Below are positions 28,292 to 38,391 of a DNA stretch of 64,000 nucleotides, piece by piece (positions within the stretch are counted from its first letter, which is position 1; each line of letters starts with the position of its first letter). The stretch is from Comamonas sp. (GTDB lineage Bacteria; Pseudomonadota; Gammaproteobacteria; Burkholderiales; Burkholderiaceae_C). The DNA lies in NCBI GenBank assembly GCA_021166775.1, contig JAJPEQ010000006.1, positions 341,697 through 405,696 of the forward strand, in the 5' to 3' direction. The notes beneath the pieces are model-generated. The model saw only the letters and a list, made by a program, of their open reading frames with translations. It searched no databases and had not been told where the DNA came from. A program made the translations under genes and the position numbers.

Positions 28292-29638
28292 ATGAGCGCT
28301 CATCTCTCCGTCGGTCAATTCCTCGAACGCGTTTCCCAGCGCAACCCCCACCAGCCCGAATTCCTGCAGGCGGTGACCGAGGTCATGGAAACTTTGTGGC
28401 CCTTTCTCGAGGCCAACCCGCGCTACACCGAGCAAGCCTTGCTCGATCGCCTCGTCGAACCCGAGCGCGTGGTCACCTTTCGCGTGACCTGGACCGACGA
28501 CCAGGGCGGTGTTCACGTCAACCGCGGCTACCGCATCCAGCACAGCATGGCCATCGGTCCGTACAAGGGCGGTCTGCGCCTGCACCCTTCGGTCACGCTC
28601 TCCATCCTCAAATTCCTTGCGTTCGAGCAGACCTTCAAAAACGCGCTCACCACGCTGCCCATGGGCGGTGCCAAGGGCGGCTCCGACTTCGACCCCAAGG
28701 GCCGCAGCAATGCGGAAATCATGCGTTTCTGCCAAGCCTTCGCGAGCGAGCTGTTCCGCCACGTCGGCGCCGACACCGACGTGCCGGCGGGCGACATCGG
28801 TGTGGGAGGGCGTGAAGTCGGCTTCATCGCCGGCATGATCAAGAAGCTCACCAACCGCGCCGACTGCGTGCTCACGGGCAAGGGCATGAGCTTCGGTGGC
28901 TCGCTGCTGCGCCCCGAGGCCACAGGCTACGGGCTGGTGTACTTCACCGAGGAAATGCTCAAGACGCGCGGCAAGAGCCTGGACGGCATGCGCGTGTCGG
29001 TGTCGGGCTCGGGCAACGTGGCGCAATACGCGATCGAGAAGGCCATGCAGCAGGGCGCCAAGGTCGTCACCTGCTCCGACTCCAGCGGCACCGTGATCGA
29101 CGAGGAAGGCTTCACGGCCGAGAAGCTCGCCATCCTGATGCAGATCAAGAACGAGCAATATGGCCGCGTGAGCGACTATGCGGCCCGCGTGGGCGCGAAG
29201 TTCCAGGCGGGTGTGCGCCCGTGGCATGTGCCCGTCGACGTAGCGTTGCCCAGCGCGGTGCAGAACGAGCTTGATGAGAGCGACGCGCGCACGCTCATCA
29301 AGAACGGCGTGCAGTGCGTGGCCGAAGGCGCCAACATGCCTTCGACCAACGAAGCTGCCAAGGCCTTCGAGGCGGCCGGCGTGCTCTACGCCCCCGGCAA
29401 GGCCAGCAATGCCGGCGGCGTGGCCACCTCGGGTCTGGAAATGAGCCAGAACGCGCAGCGCCTGGTCTGGACGCGCGACGAAGTGGACGCGCGCCTGCTC
29501 GGCATCATGCAGAACATCCACGGTGCCTGCCTGCAGCACGGGCGCTGCCCCGACGGCAAGATGAGCTACATCACGGGCGCCAACGTGGCGGGCTTCGTGA
29601 AGGTGGCCGACGCCATGCTGTCGCAAGGCGTGATCTGA
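28292..29638 (+). CDS. gdhA: NADP-specific glutamate dehydrogenase
   Basis: GdhA makes glutamate from 2-oxoglutarate and ammonium with NADPH, a main entry of nitrogen when ammonium is plentiful. The 448-aa hexameric-type enzyme shows the substrate site GPYKGGLRLHPSV and PMGGAKGGSDFDPKG (catalytic Lys), and the Rossmann motif GSGNVAQYA. ATG 28292 is preferred to the track's TTG at 28277. The 164-base upstream region carries an NtrC-like palindrome. A strong hairpin follows the stop. Confidence 0.95.
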   Translation: MSAHLSVGQFLERVSQRNPHQPEFLQAVTEVMETLWPFLEANPRYTEQALLDRLVEPERVVTFRVTWTDDQGGVHVNRGYRIQHSMAIGPYKGGLRLHPSVTLSILKFLAFEQTFKNALTTLPMGGAKGGSDFDPKGRSNAEIMRFCQAFASELFRHVGADTDVPAGDIGVGGREVGFIAGMIKKLTNRADCVLTGKGMSFGGSLLRPEATGYGLVYFTEEMLKTRGKSLDGMRVSVSGSGNVAQYAIEKAMQQGAKVVTCSDSSGTVIDEEGFTAEKLAILMQIKNEQYGRVSDYAARVGAKFQAGVRPWHVPVDVALPSAVQNELDESDARTLIKNGVQCVAEGANMPSTNEAAKAFEAAGVLYAPGKASNAGGVATSGLEMSQNAQRLVWTRDEVDARLLGIMQNIHGACLQHGRCPDGKMSYITGANVAGFVKVADAMLSQGVI

Positions 29639-29648
29639 CCCATGCCTG

Positions 29649-29672
29649 CCCGGCGCCCCACGCGGCGCCGGG
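29649..29672. terminator. Bidirectional terminator between gdhA and the convergent ABC-like gene
   Basis: A perfect 9-bp stem CCCGGCGCC/GGCGCCGGG with a 6-base loop is followed by GTGCTTTC. It starts 10 bases after the gdhA stop and ends 6 bases before the stop of the convergent gene. Confidence 0.7.
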
Positions 29673-29678
29673 GTGCTT

Positions 29679-30302
29679 TCAGGGCAGCCGGATCACCTGA
29701 TTCCAGGGCACCTGCGGCATCAAAGCGTAGTGGGCGACCACCCAGACACGCCCGTTCTGGCCACAGCGCTCGGCTTCAGCGCCCAGCGCCTCGCGCAAAT
29801 ACCGGATGGATGCATGGTCGAGCGCCGCCTCTGGCTCGTCGATCAGGGTGAGCGGCGCACCACTGGCGAATGCGGCCGCCAACAGCACCTTGCGCCTGCT
29901 GCCCGTCGAGAGGCGAAACATCTCCTTGTGCAGATGCTCCTGCAGTGCCCATTCCCCCACATGCCGCAGCCAATCCGGCTCGCTCCAGGCGGGATGGCAC
30001 CGGGCCAGTTCCCGCGCCCATTGCGCCGGTGACACATCGGGCCAGGGCGCGCGCGGATCGCGCCAGAAAACGGCCCCAGGCATGCGCTCCCGGCGCACAC
30101 GCATATCCACACCGCCCCAGCTCACCGCTCCCGCCCGCGGTGGCATTTCGCCAGCCAGCGCGCGCAGCAGCGGCCCCTTGATCGCGTCCTCCTCGTCCAC
30201 GAGAAGAGACAGACCGCGGCCGAACGTCGCGTTCCAGTCTGCAAGGCGGTTGTCCAGCGCAAGGGCGCCCGCCCGCAAACACACCGCTGAAATGTCGTCC
30301 AT
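29679..30302 (-). CDS. Degenerate ABC-type ATPase domain protein
   Basis: A 207-aa protein with an ABC nucleotide-binding fold but an eroded P-loop. Where GPNGAGKST should stand it reads DEEDAIKGP, keeping the Lys but no glycine frame. The following LLRALAGEMPP aligns with normal ABC proteins. The signature is LSTGSRRKV, Walker B is intact (LTLIDEPEAALD), and an H-loop is visible (VVAHY). ATP binding is doubtful. Starts at 30335 and 30326 are possible; 30302 follows a GTGAG ribosome site. There is no permease on the same strand; a divergent ABC exporter lies 51 bases away. Confidence 0.6.
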   Translation of the reverse strand: MDDISAVCLRAGALALDNRLADWNATFGRGLSLLVDEEDAIKGPLLRALAGEMPPRAGAVSWGGVDMRVRRERMPGAVFWRDPRAPWPDVSPAQWARELARCHPAWSEPDWLRHVGEWALQEHLHKEMFRLSTGSRRKVLLAAAFASGAPLTLIDEPEAALDHASIRYLREALGAEAERCGQNGRVWVVAHYALMPQVPWNQVIRLP

Positions 30303-30340
30303 CAAGATCTCACTGCAGGCCACCATGCCTTTCATCTTTT

Positions 30341-30346
30341 TACACT
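30341..30346 (+). promoter_or_regulatory. Putative -10 box TACACT for the ABC exporter
   Basis: TTTTTACACTGTGC lies seven bases before the exporter ATG at 30354, so initiation would fall at the start codon. Confidence 0.4.
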
Positions 30347-30353
30347 GTGCGCC

Positions 30354-32138
30354 ATGCCTTCCACCCCATCCACGGCACGTCGCCCGACCCCGCGCGCACT
30401 GGGCGCGCTGCTGCCTTTCCTGCGCCCCTACCGCTGGCCCATTGTGGCAGCCCTCGGCTTTCTGCTGCTGGCGGCCGCCGCGACGCTGGCGTTTCCGCTG
30501 GCGCTGAAGTTCGTGATCGATCGCGGCCTGCCCTACGCGGGCCAGGGCACGATGCTGCGCGCGCACTTCATCGTGCTGTTCATCGTGGCGGTCGCGGTCG
30601 GCGTGTTTTCCGCCGCACGCTACTACATGATGAGCTGGCTGGGCGAACGCGTGACGACCGACCTCAGAACCGCCGTCTACGCCCACGTGCTGCGGCAAAG
30701 CCCGGCCTTCTTTGAAACCACGCAGACGGGCGAGGTACTCTCGCGCCTGACGGCGGATGCGACGCTGGTGCAGACCGTCATCGGCTCATCGTTTTCGATG
30801 GGACTGCGCAACGCCGTCCTCGGGCTGGGGGCGCTCATCATGCTGGTCTGGACCAACCCCTACGTGATGTCGGTAGCGCTCGCCGCCGTGCTCGTCGTGG
30901 TGCTGCCCGCGATGTGGATCGGGCGCAGCGTGCGGCGCCTCTCGCGCGCCAGCCAGGACCGCATCGCCGACGCGAGCGCGATTGCCGCAGAGGTGCTGGG
31001 CGCCATTCCCGTGGTGCAGGGCTACACCGCCGAGCCGCGCGAAGCGGCGCGATTCGCCGATTCGAACGAAGCGGCGTTCGAGACCGCGATCCGGCGCAGC
31101 GGCGTGCGCGCCGCGCTCGTGGCCTTCATCATCATCGGCAACGCAGCCCTGCTGCTGTGGGGCCTGTACCGCGGCAGCCAGGCCGTCGCCGCGGGCCAGA
31201 TGAGCGCGGGCAGCCTGGGCCAGACCCTCGTCTATGCGCTGTTCCTGGCTAGCGCGGTGGCCGTCCTCGGTGAGGTGTATGGCGACCTGCTGCGCGCCGC
31301 AGGGGCGACAGAGCGCCTGATGGAGCTGCTGGCCGTCGAGCCGGACATCGCGGCGCCGCCCGCCACGCAGCTGCGCGCCCTGGCGCAAGGTCCCCTGGCG
31401 GTGGTGTTCGAGTCCGCGCGCTTTTGCTACCCCTCGCGCCCGGAGCACGCCGCCATCGAGCATTTCACGCTGCGCCTGATCCCGGGCGAGACGGTGGCTC
31501 TCGTGGGCGCCAGCGGCGCGGGCAAGTCCACGGTCTTTCAGCTGCTGCAGCGCTTTTACGACGTGCAGGACGGCCGCATTCTGGTCGGCGGCAAGGACAT
31601 CCGGCAGCTCGACCCCCAGGCGCTGCGCCGGCGCATTGCCACCGTGCCTCAGGAGGCGGTGATCTTCTCCAGCAGCGCGCTGGAGAACATCCGCTACGCC
31701 CGCCCCGACGCCACGCGCGAAGAGGTCGTCGCGGCCGCCCGGGCTGCGTTCGCCGATGAATTCATCTCCGCCCTGCCCCAGGGCTACGACACCTTCCTGG
31801 GCGAGCGCGGCGTGCGCCTGTCGGGCGGGCAGCGCCAGCGCATCGCCATCGCGCGGGCACTGCTCAAGGACGCGCCCATCCTGCTGCTCGATGAAGCCAC
31901 CAGCGCGCTCGACGCGCACAGCGAACGCGTGGTGCAGCAGGCGCTGGATGCGGCGCTGCACCAGCGCACCGCGCAGCGCATCACGCTGGTGATCGCGCAT
32001 CGCCTCGCCACCGTGCAGCACGCGGACCGCATCGTCGTGCTCGACCACGGCCGCATCATCGAGCAGGGCAGTCACGCCGAGCTGCTCGCCGCCGACGGCG
32101 CCTACGCGCGGCTGGCCGCGCTGCAATTCACGGCATAG
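30354..32138 (+). CDS. ABC exporter with fused membrane and ATPase domains (MsbA-like half-transporter)
   Basis: A 594-aa half-transporter expected to work as a homodimer. The six-helix membrane domain (residues ~15-320) is followed by an ABC ATPase with all motifs: GASGAGKSTVFQLLQRFY (Walker A), LSGGQRQRIAIARAL (signature), ILLLDEATSALD (Walker B) and IAHRLATVQ (H-loop). It resembles lipid or drug exporters; the substrate is unknown. The ATG follows a TACACT box closely. The stop overlaps the convergent diguanylate cyclase gene by 11 bases. Confidence 0.92.
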   Translation: MPSTPSTARRPTPRALGALLPFLRPYRWPIVAALGFLLLAAAATLAFPLALKFVIDRGLPYAGQGTMLRAHFIVLFIVAVAVGVFSAARYYMMSWLGERVTTDLRTAVYAHVLRQSPAFFETTQTGEVLSRLTADATLVQTVIGSSFSMGLRNAVLGLGALIMLVWTNPYVMSVALAAVLVVVLPAMWIGRSVRRLSRASQDRIADASAIAAEVLGAIPVVQGYTAEPREAARFADSNEAAFETAIRRSGVRAALVAFIIIGNAALLLWGLYRGSQAVAAGQMSAGSLGQTLVYALFLASAVAVLGEVYGDLLRAAGATERLMELLAVEPDIAAPPATQLRALAQGPLAVVFESARFCYPSRPEHAAIEHFTLRLIPGETVALVGASGAGKSTVFQLLQRFYDVQDGRILVGGKDIRQLDPQALRRRIATVPQEAVIFSSSALENIRYARPDATREEVVAAARAAFADEFISALPQGYDTFLGERGVRLSGGQRQRIAIARALLKDAPILLLDEATSALDAHSERVVQQALDAALHQRTAQRITLVIAHRLATVQHADRIVVLDHGRIIEQGSHAELLAADGAYARLAALQFTA

Positions 32139-34020
32139 CCTGCAGGCCGCCACCACGCTCAGCCACGCAAATGCGATCGCGCCCCTGCTCCTTGGCCCGG
32201 TAGAGTGCATCGTCGGCGCGGCGCAGCAGCTCCTGCACCGAACCGCCCTTGACGGGCGAGGCGCAAGCAATGCCCATGCTCACGCTCACCGTGCCGAATG
32301 CCGAGCCCGGATGCGGCAGCGCCAGCCGCCGCAGCTCTTCGCGTATGTGCTCGCACACCTGCATCAAGCCCGCGCTCGCCACGCCGGGGGCCAGCACGAC
32401 GAACTCCTCACCACCGTAGCGCGCCACCACGTCGGTATGGCGCTGCACGCTGCGCGCCATGATCTGGGTGATGCGGCGCAGGCATTCGTCACCCGCCTGA
32501 TGGCCCAGGTGGTCGTTGTAGGACTTGAACCAGTCGACGTCGAGCAGCGCCAGGCTGATCGGCTCGCCCGAGCGGCGCGCGCGCTGCCAATCGGCCTGCA
32601 GCACCTCGTCGAAATGGCGCCGGTTGGCGATGCCCGTGAGGCCATCGGTCATGCTCAAGGCGGAAAGCTGGCGGTTGACGCGAGACAGCTCCCTGGTGCG
32701 CTCCTGCACCTTCTGCTCCAGCTGCTGCTCGGAACGCTGCAGGTGCTCGATGAGCCGGGTCTGGGCTTCAAGCAGCTCGCGCTGCATCGCGATCTTTTCA
32801 CGCCGCATCTGCCCATAGCGATCGGCCAGCGCCAGTGCCAGCAGCACCATCTCCAGTGCCGAGCCGATCTGCATCGCATTGGCCGTCACGACATTGGTGA
32901 CCACGAAGCCCATGGCGCGCAGAACGTTGACTAGGGCCCCCGCCGCAAGCGCCAGCGCCGCCACGCCGTAAAAGTAGGCGCTGCGCTGGCGCCTGACGAC
33001 GCCTTGCACGATCACGGCCGCGGCCACCAGGATGGCCAGCAGGTAGATCACGGCCGCCGGCTTGATCAGGGTCTGGCCGGTGAACGGAAACACGGCCGGG
33101 CTCAGCAGGAAGAACCACACCATCGCCCTCAGCGCCACATCCCACCGCGCCAGCGTCTGCCGGGTGTCGAGCAGGCTGCGCATGAACTGCAGCCCCGTGG
33201 CGATGGCAAAGGAGTAGCCGAAGGTCGAGGCAAGGTCAGACCACCACGGCGATTCGAACGGCATGAACTGCTTCACCAGCCCGTTCTGCCCGGCCAGCGC
33301 AAACGCCATCGACGACACGAAGAACACGTAGAAGAGGAAGATGCGCTCGCGCAACCAGATGAAAATCAGCAGGTTGAACAGCACCATGGCCGCCGCCATG
33401 CCGAAGTACCAGGCCTGCGCCGCGGCATCGGCCGCCATGTGATGCTCGAAGGCCGCGGGCTCCCACAAACGCAAGGGAACGATGAAGGCCGTGAGCGACT
33501 GCACGCGCAGATAGAAGGTCTGCTGCGAATGCGCCGCCAGGCGCAGGGGAAAGGCAAACTGGCGCCACACGATGGGGCGCGACGCAAACGGCGCCGTCAC
33601 GCCGGTCACGACGGAGCGCACCGTGCCGTCATCGGCCAGTTGATAGAGCGCCACGTGCGACAGCCGCGCATACCCCACGTCCAGCACCCGCGTCAGTGCG
33701 TCATCGCCCGAGTTGTCCAGCGTGAAGCGAAACCACCAGGCCGAGGGCGTGATGCCGAAATTGAAAGCGCCCGCCTTGCCGAGGCCGGCGGCAAAGCGCT
33801 CGGCGATGCCGGGCGTCGGCATCTGCCGCGGCCCCAGCGCCCCGCCCGGATCTTCCAGCGCCATGACCGAGGGGCTGATATCCAGGCCTGCCGCCGGGAT
33901 CTGGCGCGCATCCAGCACCTGCGCGGACGCGGCCCAGGCGATCAACCACAGACACGCCAGCGCCCACCGCAAGACCAGGCGATGGGAGATGAAGACGAAA
34001 CGGACGCCGCGCCCAGACAT
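32128..34020 (-). CDS. Diguanylate cyclase with 7TM-DISM sensor
   Basis: A 630-aa membrane sensor. After a signal sequence (residues ~10-35) comes a periplasmic 7TMR-DISMED2 domain (~40-180), seven transmembrane helices (~190-400), a coiled coil (~410-460), and a GGDEF domain with active-site GGEEF. An intact inhibitory site RHTD lies five residues before GGEEF, so product inhibition is expected. It should make cyclic-di-GMP in response to an extracellular, possibly carbohydrate, ligand. ATG 34020 is chosen because the longer track frame overlaps the upstream oxygenase gene, which ends 11 bases away. Confidence 0.92.
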   Translation of the reverse strand: MSGRGVRFVFISHRLVLRWALACLWLIAWAASAQVLDARQIPAAGLDISPSVMALEDPGGALGPRQMPTPGIAERFAAGLGKAGAFNFGITPSAWWFRFTLDNSGDDALTRVLDVGYARLSHVALYQLADDGTVRSVVTGVTAPFASRPIVWRQFAFPLRLAAHSQQTFYLRVQSLTAFIVPLRLWEPAAFEHHMAADAAAQAWYFGMAAAMVLFNLLIFIWLRERIFLFYVFFVSSMAFALAGQNGLVKQFMPFESPWWSDLASTFGYSFAIATGLQFMRSLLDTRQTLARWDVALRAMVWFFLLSPAVFPFTGQTLIKPAAVIYLLAILVAAAVIVQGVVRRQRSAYFYGVAALALAAGALVNVLRAMGFVVTNVVTANAMQIGSALEMVLLALALADRYGQMRREKIAMQRELLEAQTRLIEHLQRSEQQLEQKVQERTRELSRVNRQLSALSMTDGLTGIANRRHFDEVLQADWQRARRSGEPISLALLDVDWFKSYNDHLGHQAGDECLRRITQIMARSVQRHTDVVARYGGEEFVVLAPGVASAGLMQVCEHIREELRRLALPHPGSAFGTVSVSMGIACASPVKGGSVQELLRRADDALYRAKEQGRDRICVAERGGGLQAMP

Positions 34021-34031
34021 GCCAGGTCGCG

Positions 34032-34640
34032 TCAGGCGGGCTCGTCCGTGCGCAGCCACCCGGTCACGCTCCAGCGCGTGTCGCGACAGGGCAGGACGGC
34101 ATGAGGCATGAGACCGCTCACGAACACGGCCAGGCGTGCATTCGTCGGTGCAAACCGGGCGATCTCGGTCTCCGGATCGGTGGGCTGATAAAAGCACAAT
34201 TCGCCGCCCAGGGTCGTATCCCAACCCGGATTCAGGTAAAGCACGACGGAAATCTTGCGCACATTGCGCCCACGGTGCTGGTCCAGATGCTTGCGGTAGC
34301 CCCGGCCTTCAGGGTAGCGCGCAAAGTGGAATTCCTGACTGCGCACGCCCAGATTGAAGCGCTCGTTGAGCACGCCACGCAACGCCGCCATCCACTCGAA
34401 AAACGGCAACTTCGCCACGCTCGAACCCGGTTGAACCCAGCAAATGGAGTCGCCACGCACCTCGGGCTGCTGGCCATTGGCGAGATCGAGGCCGAACTCT
34501 CCCGGCTCGAATGCACCGGCCTGCCAAAGCTGCTCGGCGTGCGCCCGCAACTCGCCGCACCACGAGGGTGGCACCGTGGTGTCGGTGACGCTCCAGCCCT
34601 GACGATTGAGTGCACTGATGATCTGGTCGTACTCGCCCAT
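34032..34640 (-). CDS. 2OG-Fe(II) oxygenase (prolyl-4-hydroxylase-like)
   Basis: A 202-aa protein with the double-stranded beta-helix iron site: HLDQH (HxD), a distal His in MPHAVLP, and the 2-oxoglutarate Arg in RWSVTGWLR. The conserved GGELCFYQP strand is also present. Such enzymes hydroxylate proteins or small molecules using 2-oxoglutarate and oxygen; the target is unknown. MGEYDQIISAL (ATG 34640) is taken as start; the track adds 18 residues. It is upstream of, and probably co-transcribed with, the diguanylate cyclase gene. Confidence 0.85.
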   Translation of the reverse strand: MGEYDQIISALNRQGWSVTDTTVPPSWCGELRAHAEQLWQAGAFEPGEFGLDLANGQQPEVRGDSICWVQPGSSVAKLPFFEWMAALRGVLNERFNLGVRSQEFHFARYPEGRGYRKHLDQHRGRNVRKISVVLYLNPGWDTTLGGELCFYQPTDPETEIARFAPTNARLAVFVSGLMPHAVLPCRDTRWSVTGWLRTDEPA

Positions 34641-34697
34641 GTTCTTTGGCTCGGTCCCTGCGCGGCCCACCTCGCTCGGCGATATGGGCTGCACCCT

Positions 34698-35111
34698 TCA
34701 GTTCACGGTCATGTTGTTGGCCACGGAACGCACGCCGGGCACGCGCGACGCGGCCCTGAGCGCCAGATCGCGCCCCAGGACGCCGTTGGCCGGCGTGCCG
34801 CTGATTTGAACGACGCCATCGCCCTGGGCGGTCACTCGGAGGTCGTGGATTCTGGTGCGTGGATCGGCATCCAGCGCCGCCGCCACGCGCCGCTCCAGGT
34901 CGCGCTCATACGCCTGACGCGCCATTTCCCGCCGCTCCTGCGCATGCCCCCGGTCGCCGTATCCGCGATCGTTGTATCCGTATCCACCGCGATCGCCGTA
35001 GCCCCCCCGATCACCGGCATAGCCGCCGGCACAAGCCGTCAGCACCCACGCCGACAGGACGCCGGTGACCAGCGCCAGGCGACGACCGCCACGTTGCAAG
35101 GACAGAGACAT
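34698..35111 (-). CDS. BON domain lipoprotein
   Basis: A 137-aa lipoprotein with a lipobox (LTAC) near residue 27. A Gly/Tyr/Asp/Arg-rich repeat (units of GDRGGYG) follows, then an Arg/Glu-rich helix, and a C-terminal BON domain (RIHDLRVTAQGDGVVQISG, GVRSVANNM). BON proteins bind membranes or partner proteins in the envelope. The lipobox fixes the start at ATG 35111. The gene lies upstream of the oxygenase gene on the same strand with 57 bases between them. Confidence 0.85.
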   Translation of the reverse strand: MSLSLQRGGRRLALVTGVLSAWVLTACAGGYAGDRGGYGDRGGYGYNDRGYGDRGHAQERREMARQAYERDLERRVAAALDADPRTRIHDLRVTAQGDGVVQISGTPANGVLGRDLALRAASRVPGVRSVANNMTVN

Positions 35112-35249
35112 GGCACACCCCCGAGGAATCAAAAGCCGCCGCAGTGCGGCAGCACGCCAAAGGGGCAAGCATAGCGCGGCGCGCATGCGCCACGGCGCGA
35201 TCATGGCTGCGCGCCCGGCAGACGGCCCGCGCGCCGCCGTGCACCCTCG

Positions 35250-36761
<1,512 letters not shown>

Positions 36762-36862
36762 TTATGGACAGAAACCCAAATAATGTTTTCTGATTTTGTT
36801 TTTTAACGCAATTTTCCTGTGTTACCTGACGCCCAAGGCGCAGGTAACGCAGTTCTTTGCCA

Positions 36863-38233
36863 TCAAGCCCAGGTGCACTGCACGGTGAAATGGCGCAGGA
36901 ATTTAGGCTGCTTGGTGATCTTCACGCCTCGGATGCTCGCCGCCTTCTGCTTCACGTCCGCAATCACTTCGGCCGCGTAGTCGAAATGGCTCTGCGTGTA
37001 CATGCGCCGCGGGAACGCCAGGCGCACCAGCTCCATGCTGTGAAAGGTCTCGGTGCCGTCGTCCAGACGCCGGCCGAACATCATCGAGCCGACCTCCACG
37101 CCGCGGATGCCGCCTTCCAGATACAGCGCATTGCACAGCGCCCACGCGGGATAGTGCGCGACCGGCATGTCGGGCAGCACGGTTTTCGCATCGATGTAGA
37201 CGGCGTGGCCGCCGGTGGGCTTGACGAAGCCCACGCCCGCCGCGTCGAGCTTTTCACCCAGGTATTCGGCCGTGCGCAGCCGGTAGCGCAGGTAGTCTTC
37301 GTCCAGGCCCTCCTCCAGCCCCACGGCCAGCGCCTCCAGGTCGCGTCCGGCCATGCCGCCGTAGGTGGGAAAGCCCTCCATCATGATGAGGTCGTTCCTC
37401 ACCTCGTCGAGCCATTCGTCCGAGCGCAGCACGATGAAGCCGCCGATGTTGACCATGCCATCCTTCTTGGCGCTCATGGTGGCGGCGTCGGCGTAGGAGA
37501 ACATTTCCTGGGCGATGGCGCGCACGCTGGTGTTTTCATACCCGCTTTCGCGCATCTTGATGAACATCGCGTTCTCGGCAAAGCGGCACACGTCCATGAC
37601 CAGCGGCTTGCCGTATTTCTTGAGCAGCGCCGCGTAGGCGCGGATGTTGGCCATGGCCACGGGCTGGCCGCCGCCGGTATTGTTGGTCACGGTGATCATG
37701 CCGAACGGAATGCGCGCGCCCTCCTTCCTGAGCAGCGCCTCCACGCGTTCCAGGTCGATGTTGCCCTTGAAGGGGTGCAGCGTGGCGGGCTCCAGCCCCT
37801 CGGCGATGACGCAGTCCAGCGCCTGCACGCCCACATACTCCAGATTGGCGCGTGTGGTGTCGAAGTGGCAGTTGCTCGGCACCAGATCGCCCTTCTTGCA
37901 GACGGCGGTGAACAGCACCTTCTCGGCCGCGCGTCCCTGGTGCGTGGGCACGAAATAGTCCATGCCGGTGATGTCCTGGATCACCTTCTCCAGCCGAAAG
38001 AAGCTGCGCGCGCCGGCATAGCTCTCGTCGCCCTCCATGATCGCGCCCCACTGGCGCGCGGACATCGCGCCGGTGCCCGAGTCGGTGAGCCAGTCGATCA
38101 GCACGTCCTCGGCGCGCAGCTGAAAGACGTTGAGCCTGGCCGCCTCCAGCAGGCGCTCGCGCTCGGCGCGCGTGGTCATGCGAATCGGCTCGACACTCTT
38201 GATGCGAAACGGCTCGATCATGGTTTTCGGCAT
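36863..38233 (-). CDS. tnaA: Tryptophanase
   Basis: A PLP enzyme that converts L-tryptophan to indole, pyruvate and ammonia. The 456-aa protein has the family core: LTDSGTGAM, FVPTHQGRAAEK, the PLP lysine in MSAKKDGMVNIGG, and GIRGVEVGSMMFGR, which is tryptophanase-like at the position that is MER in tyrosine phenol-lyase. No tnaC-type leader with a tryptophan codon is visible in the 158 bases upstream, so E. coli-style regulation is not supported. No tryptophan permease gene is adjacent. Confidence 0.88.
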   Translation of the reverse strand: MPKTMIEPFRIKSVEPIRMTTRAERERLLEAARLNVFQLRAEDVLIDWLTDSGTGAMSARQWGAIMEGDESYAGARSFFRLEKVIQDITGMDYFVPTHQGRAAEKVLFTAVCKKGDLVPSNCHFDTTRANLEYVGVQALDCVIAEGLEPATLHPFKGNIDLERVEALLRKEGARIPFGMITVTNNTGGGQPVAMANIRAYAALLKKYGKPLVMDVCRFAENAMFIKMRESGYENTSVRAIAQEMFSYADAATMSAKKDGMVNIGGFIVLRSDEWLDEVRNDLIMMEGFPTYGGMAGRDLEALAVGLEEGLDEDYLRYRLRTAEYLGEKLDAAGVGFVKPTGGHAVYIDAKTVLPDMPVAHYPAWALCNALYLEGGIRGVEVGSMMFGRRLDDGTETFHSMELVRLAFPRRMYTQSHFDYAAEVIADVKQKAASIRGVKITKQPKFLRHFTVQCTWA

Positions 38234-38391
38234 GTGTTTTCCTCATGGGTCAATAGAATGCGACGAAGGTAGCGCCCTGAAATTTTCATGGTGTCGCTTT
38301 TTTCACACAGCTGGAGGAAATGACCCGCCATCACCAGGGCCGGCCGAAGCCCGCGGCCTGATACGCTGATGCAACCGTCGCAAAGAGCCCC

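Noticed and set aside
38234-38391. Possible tnaC leader peptide upstream of tryptophanase
   Set aside because: No short frame with a tryptophan codon and following pause site was found on the minus strand.
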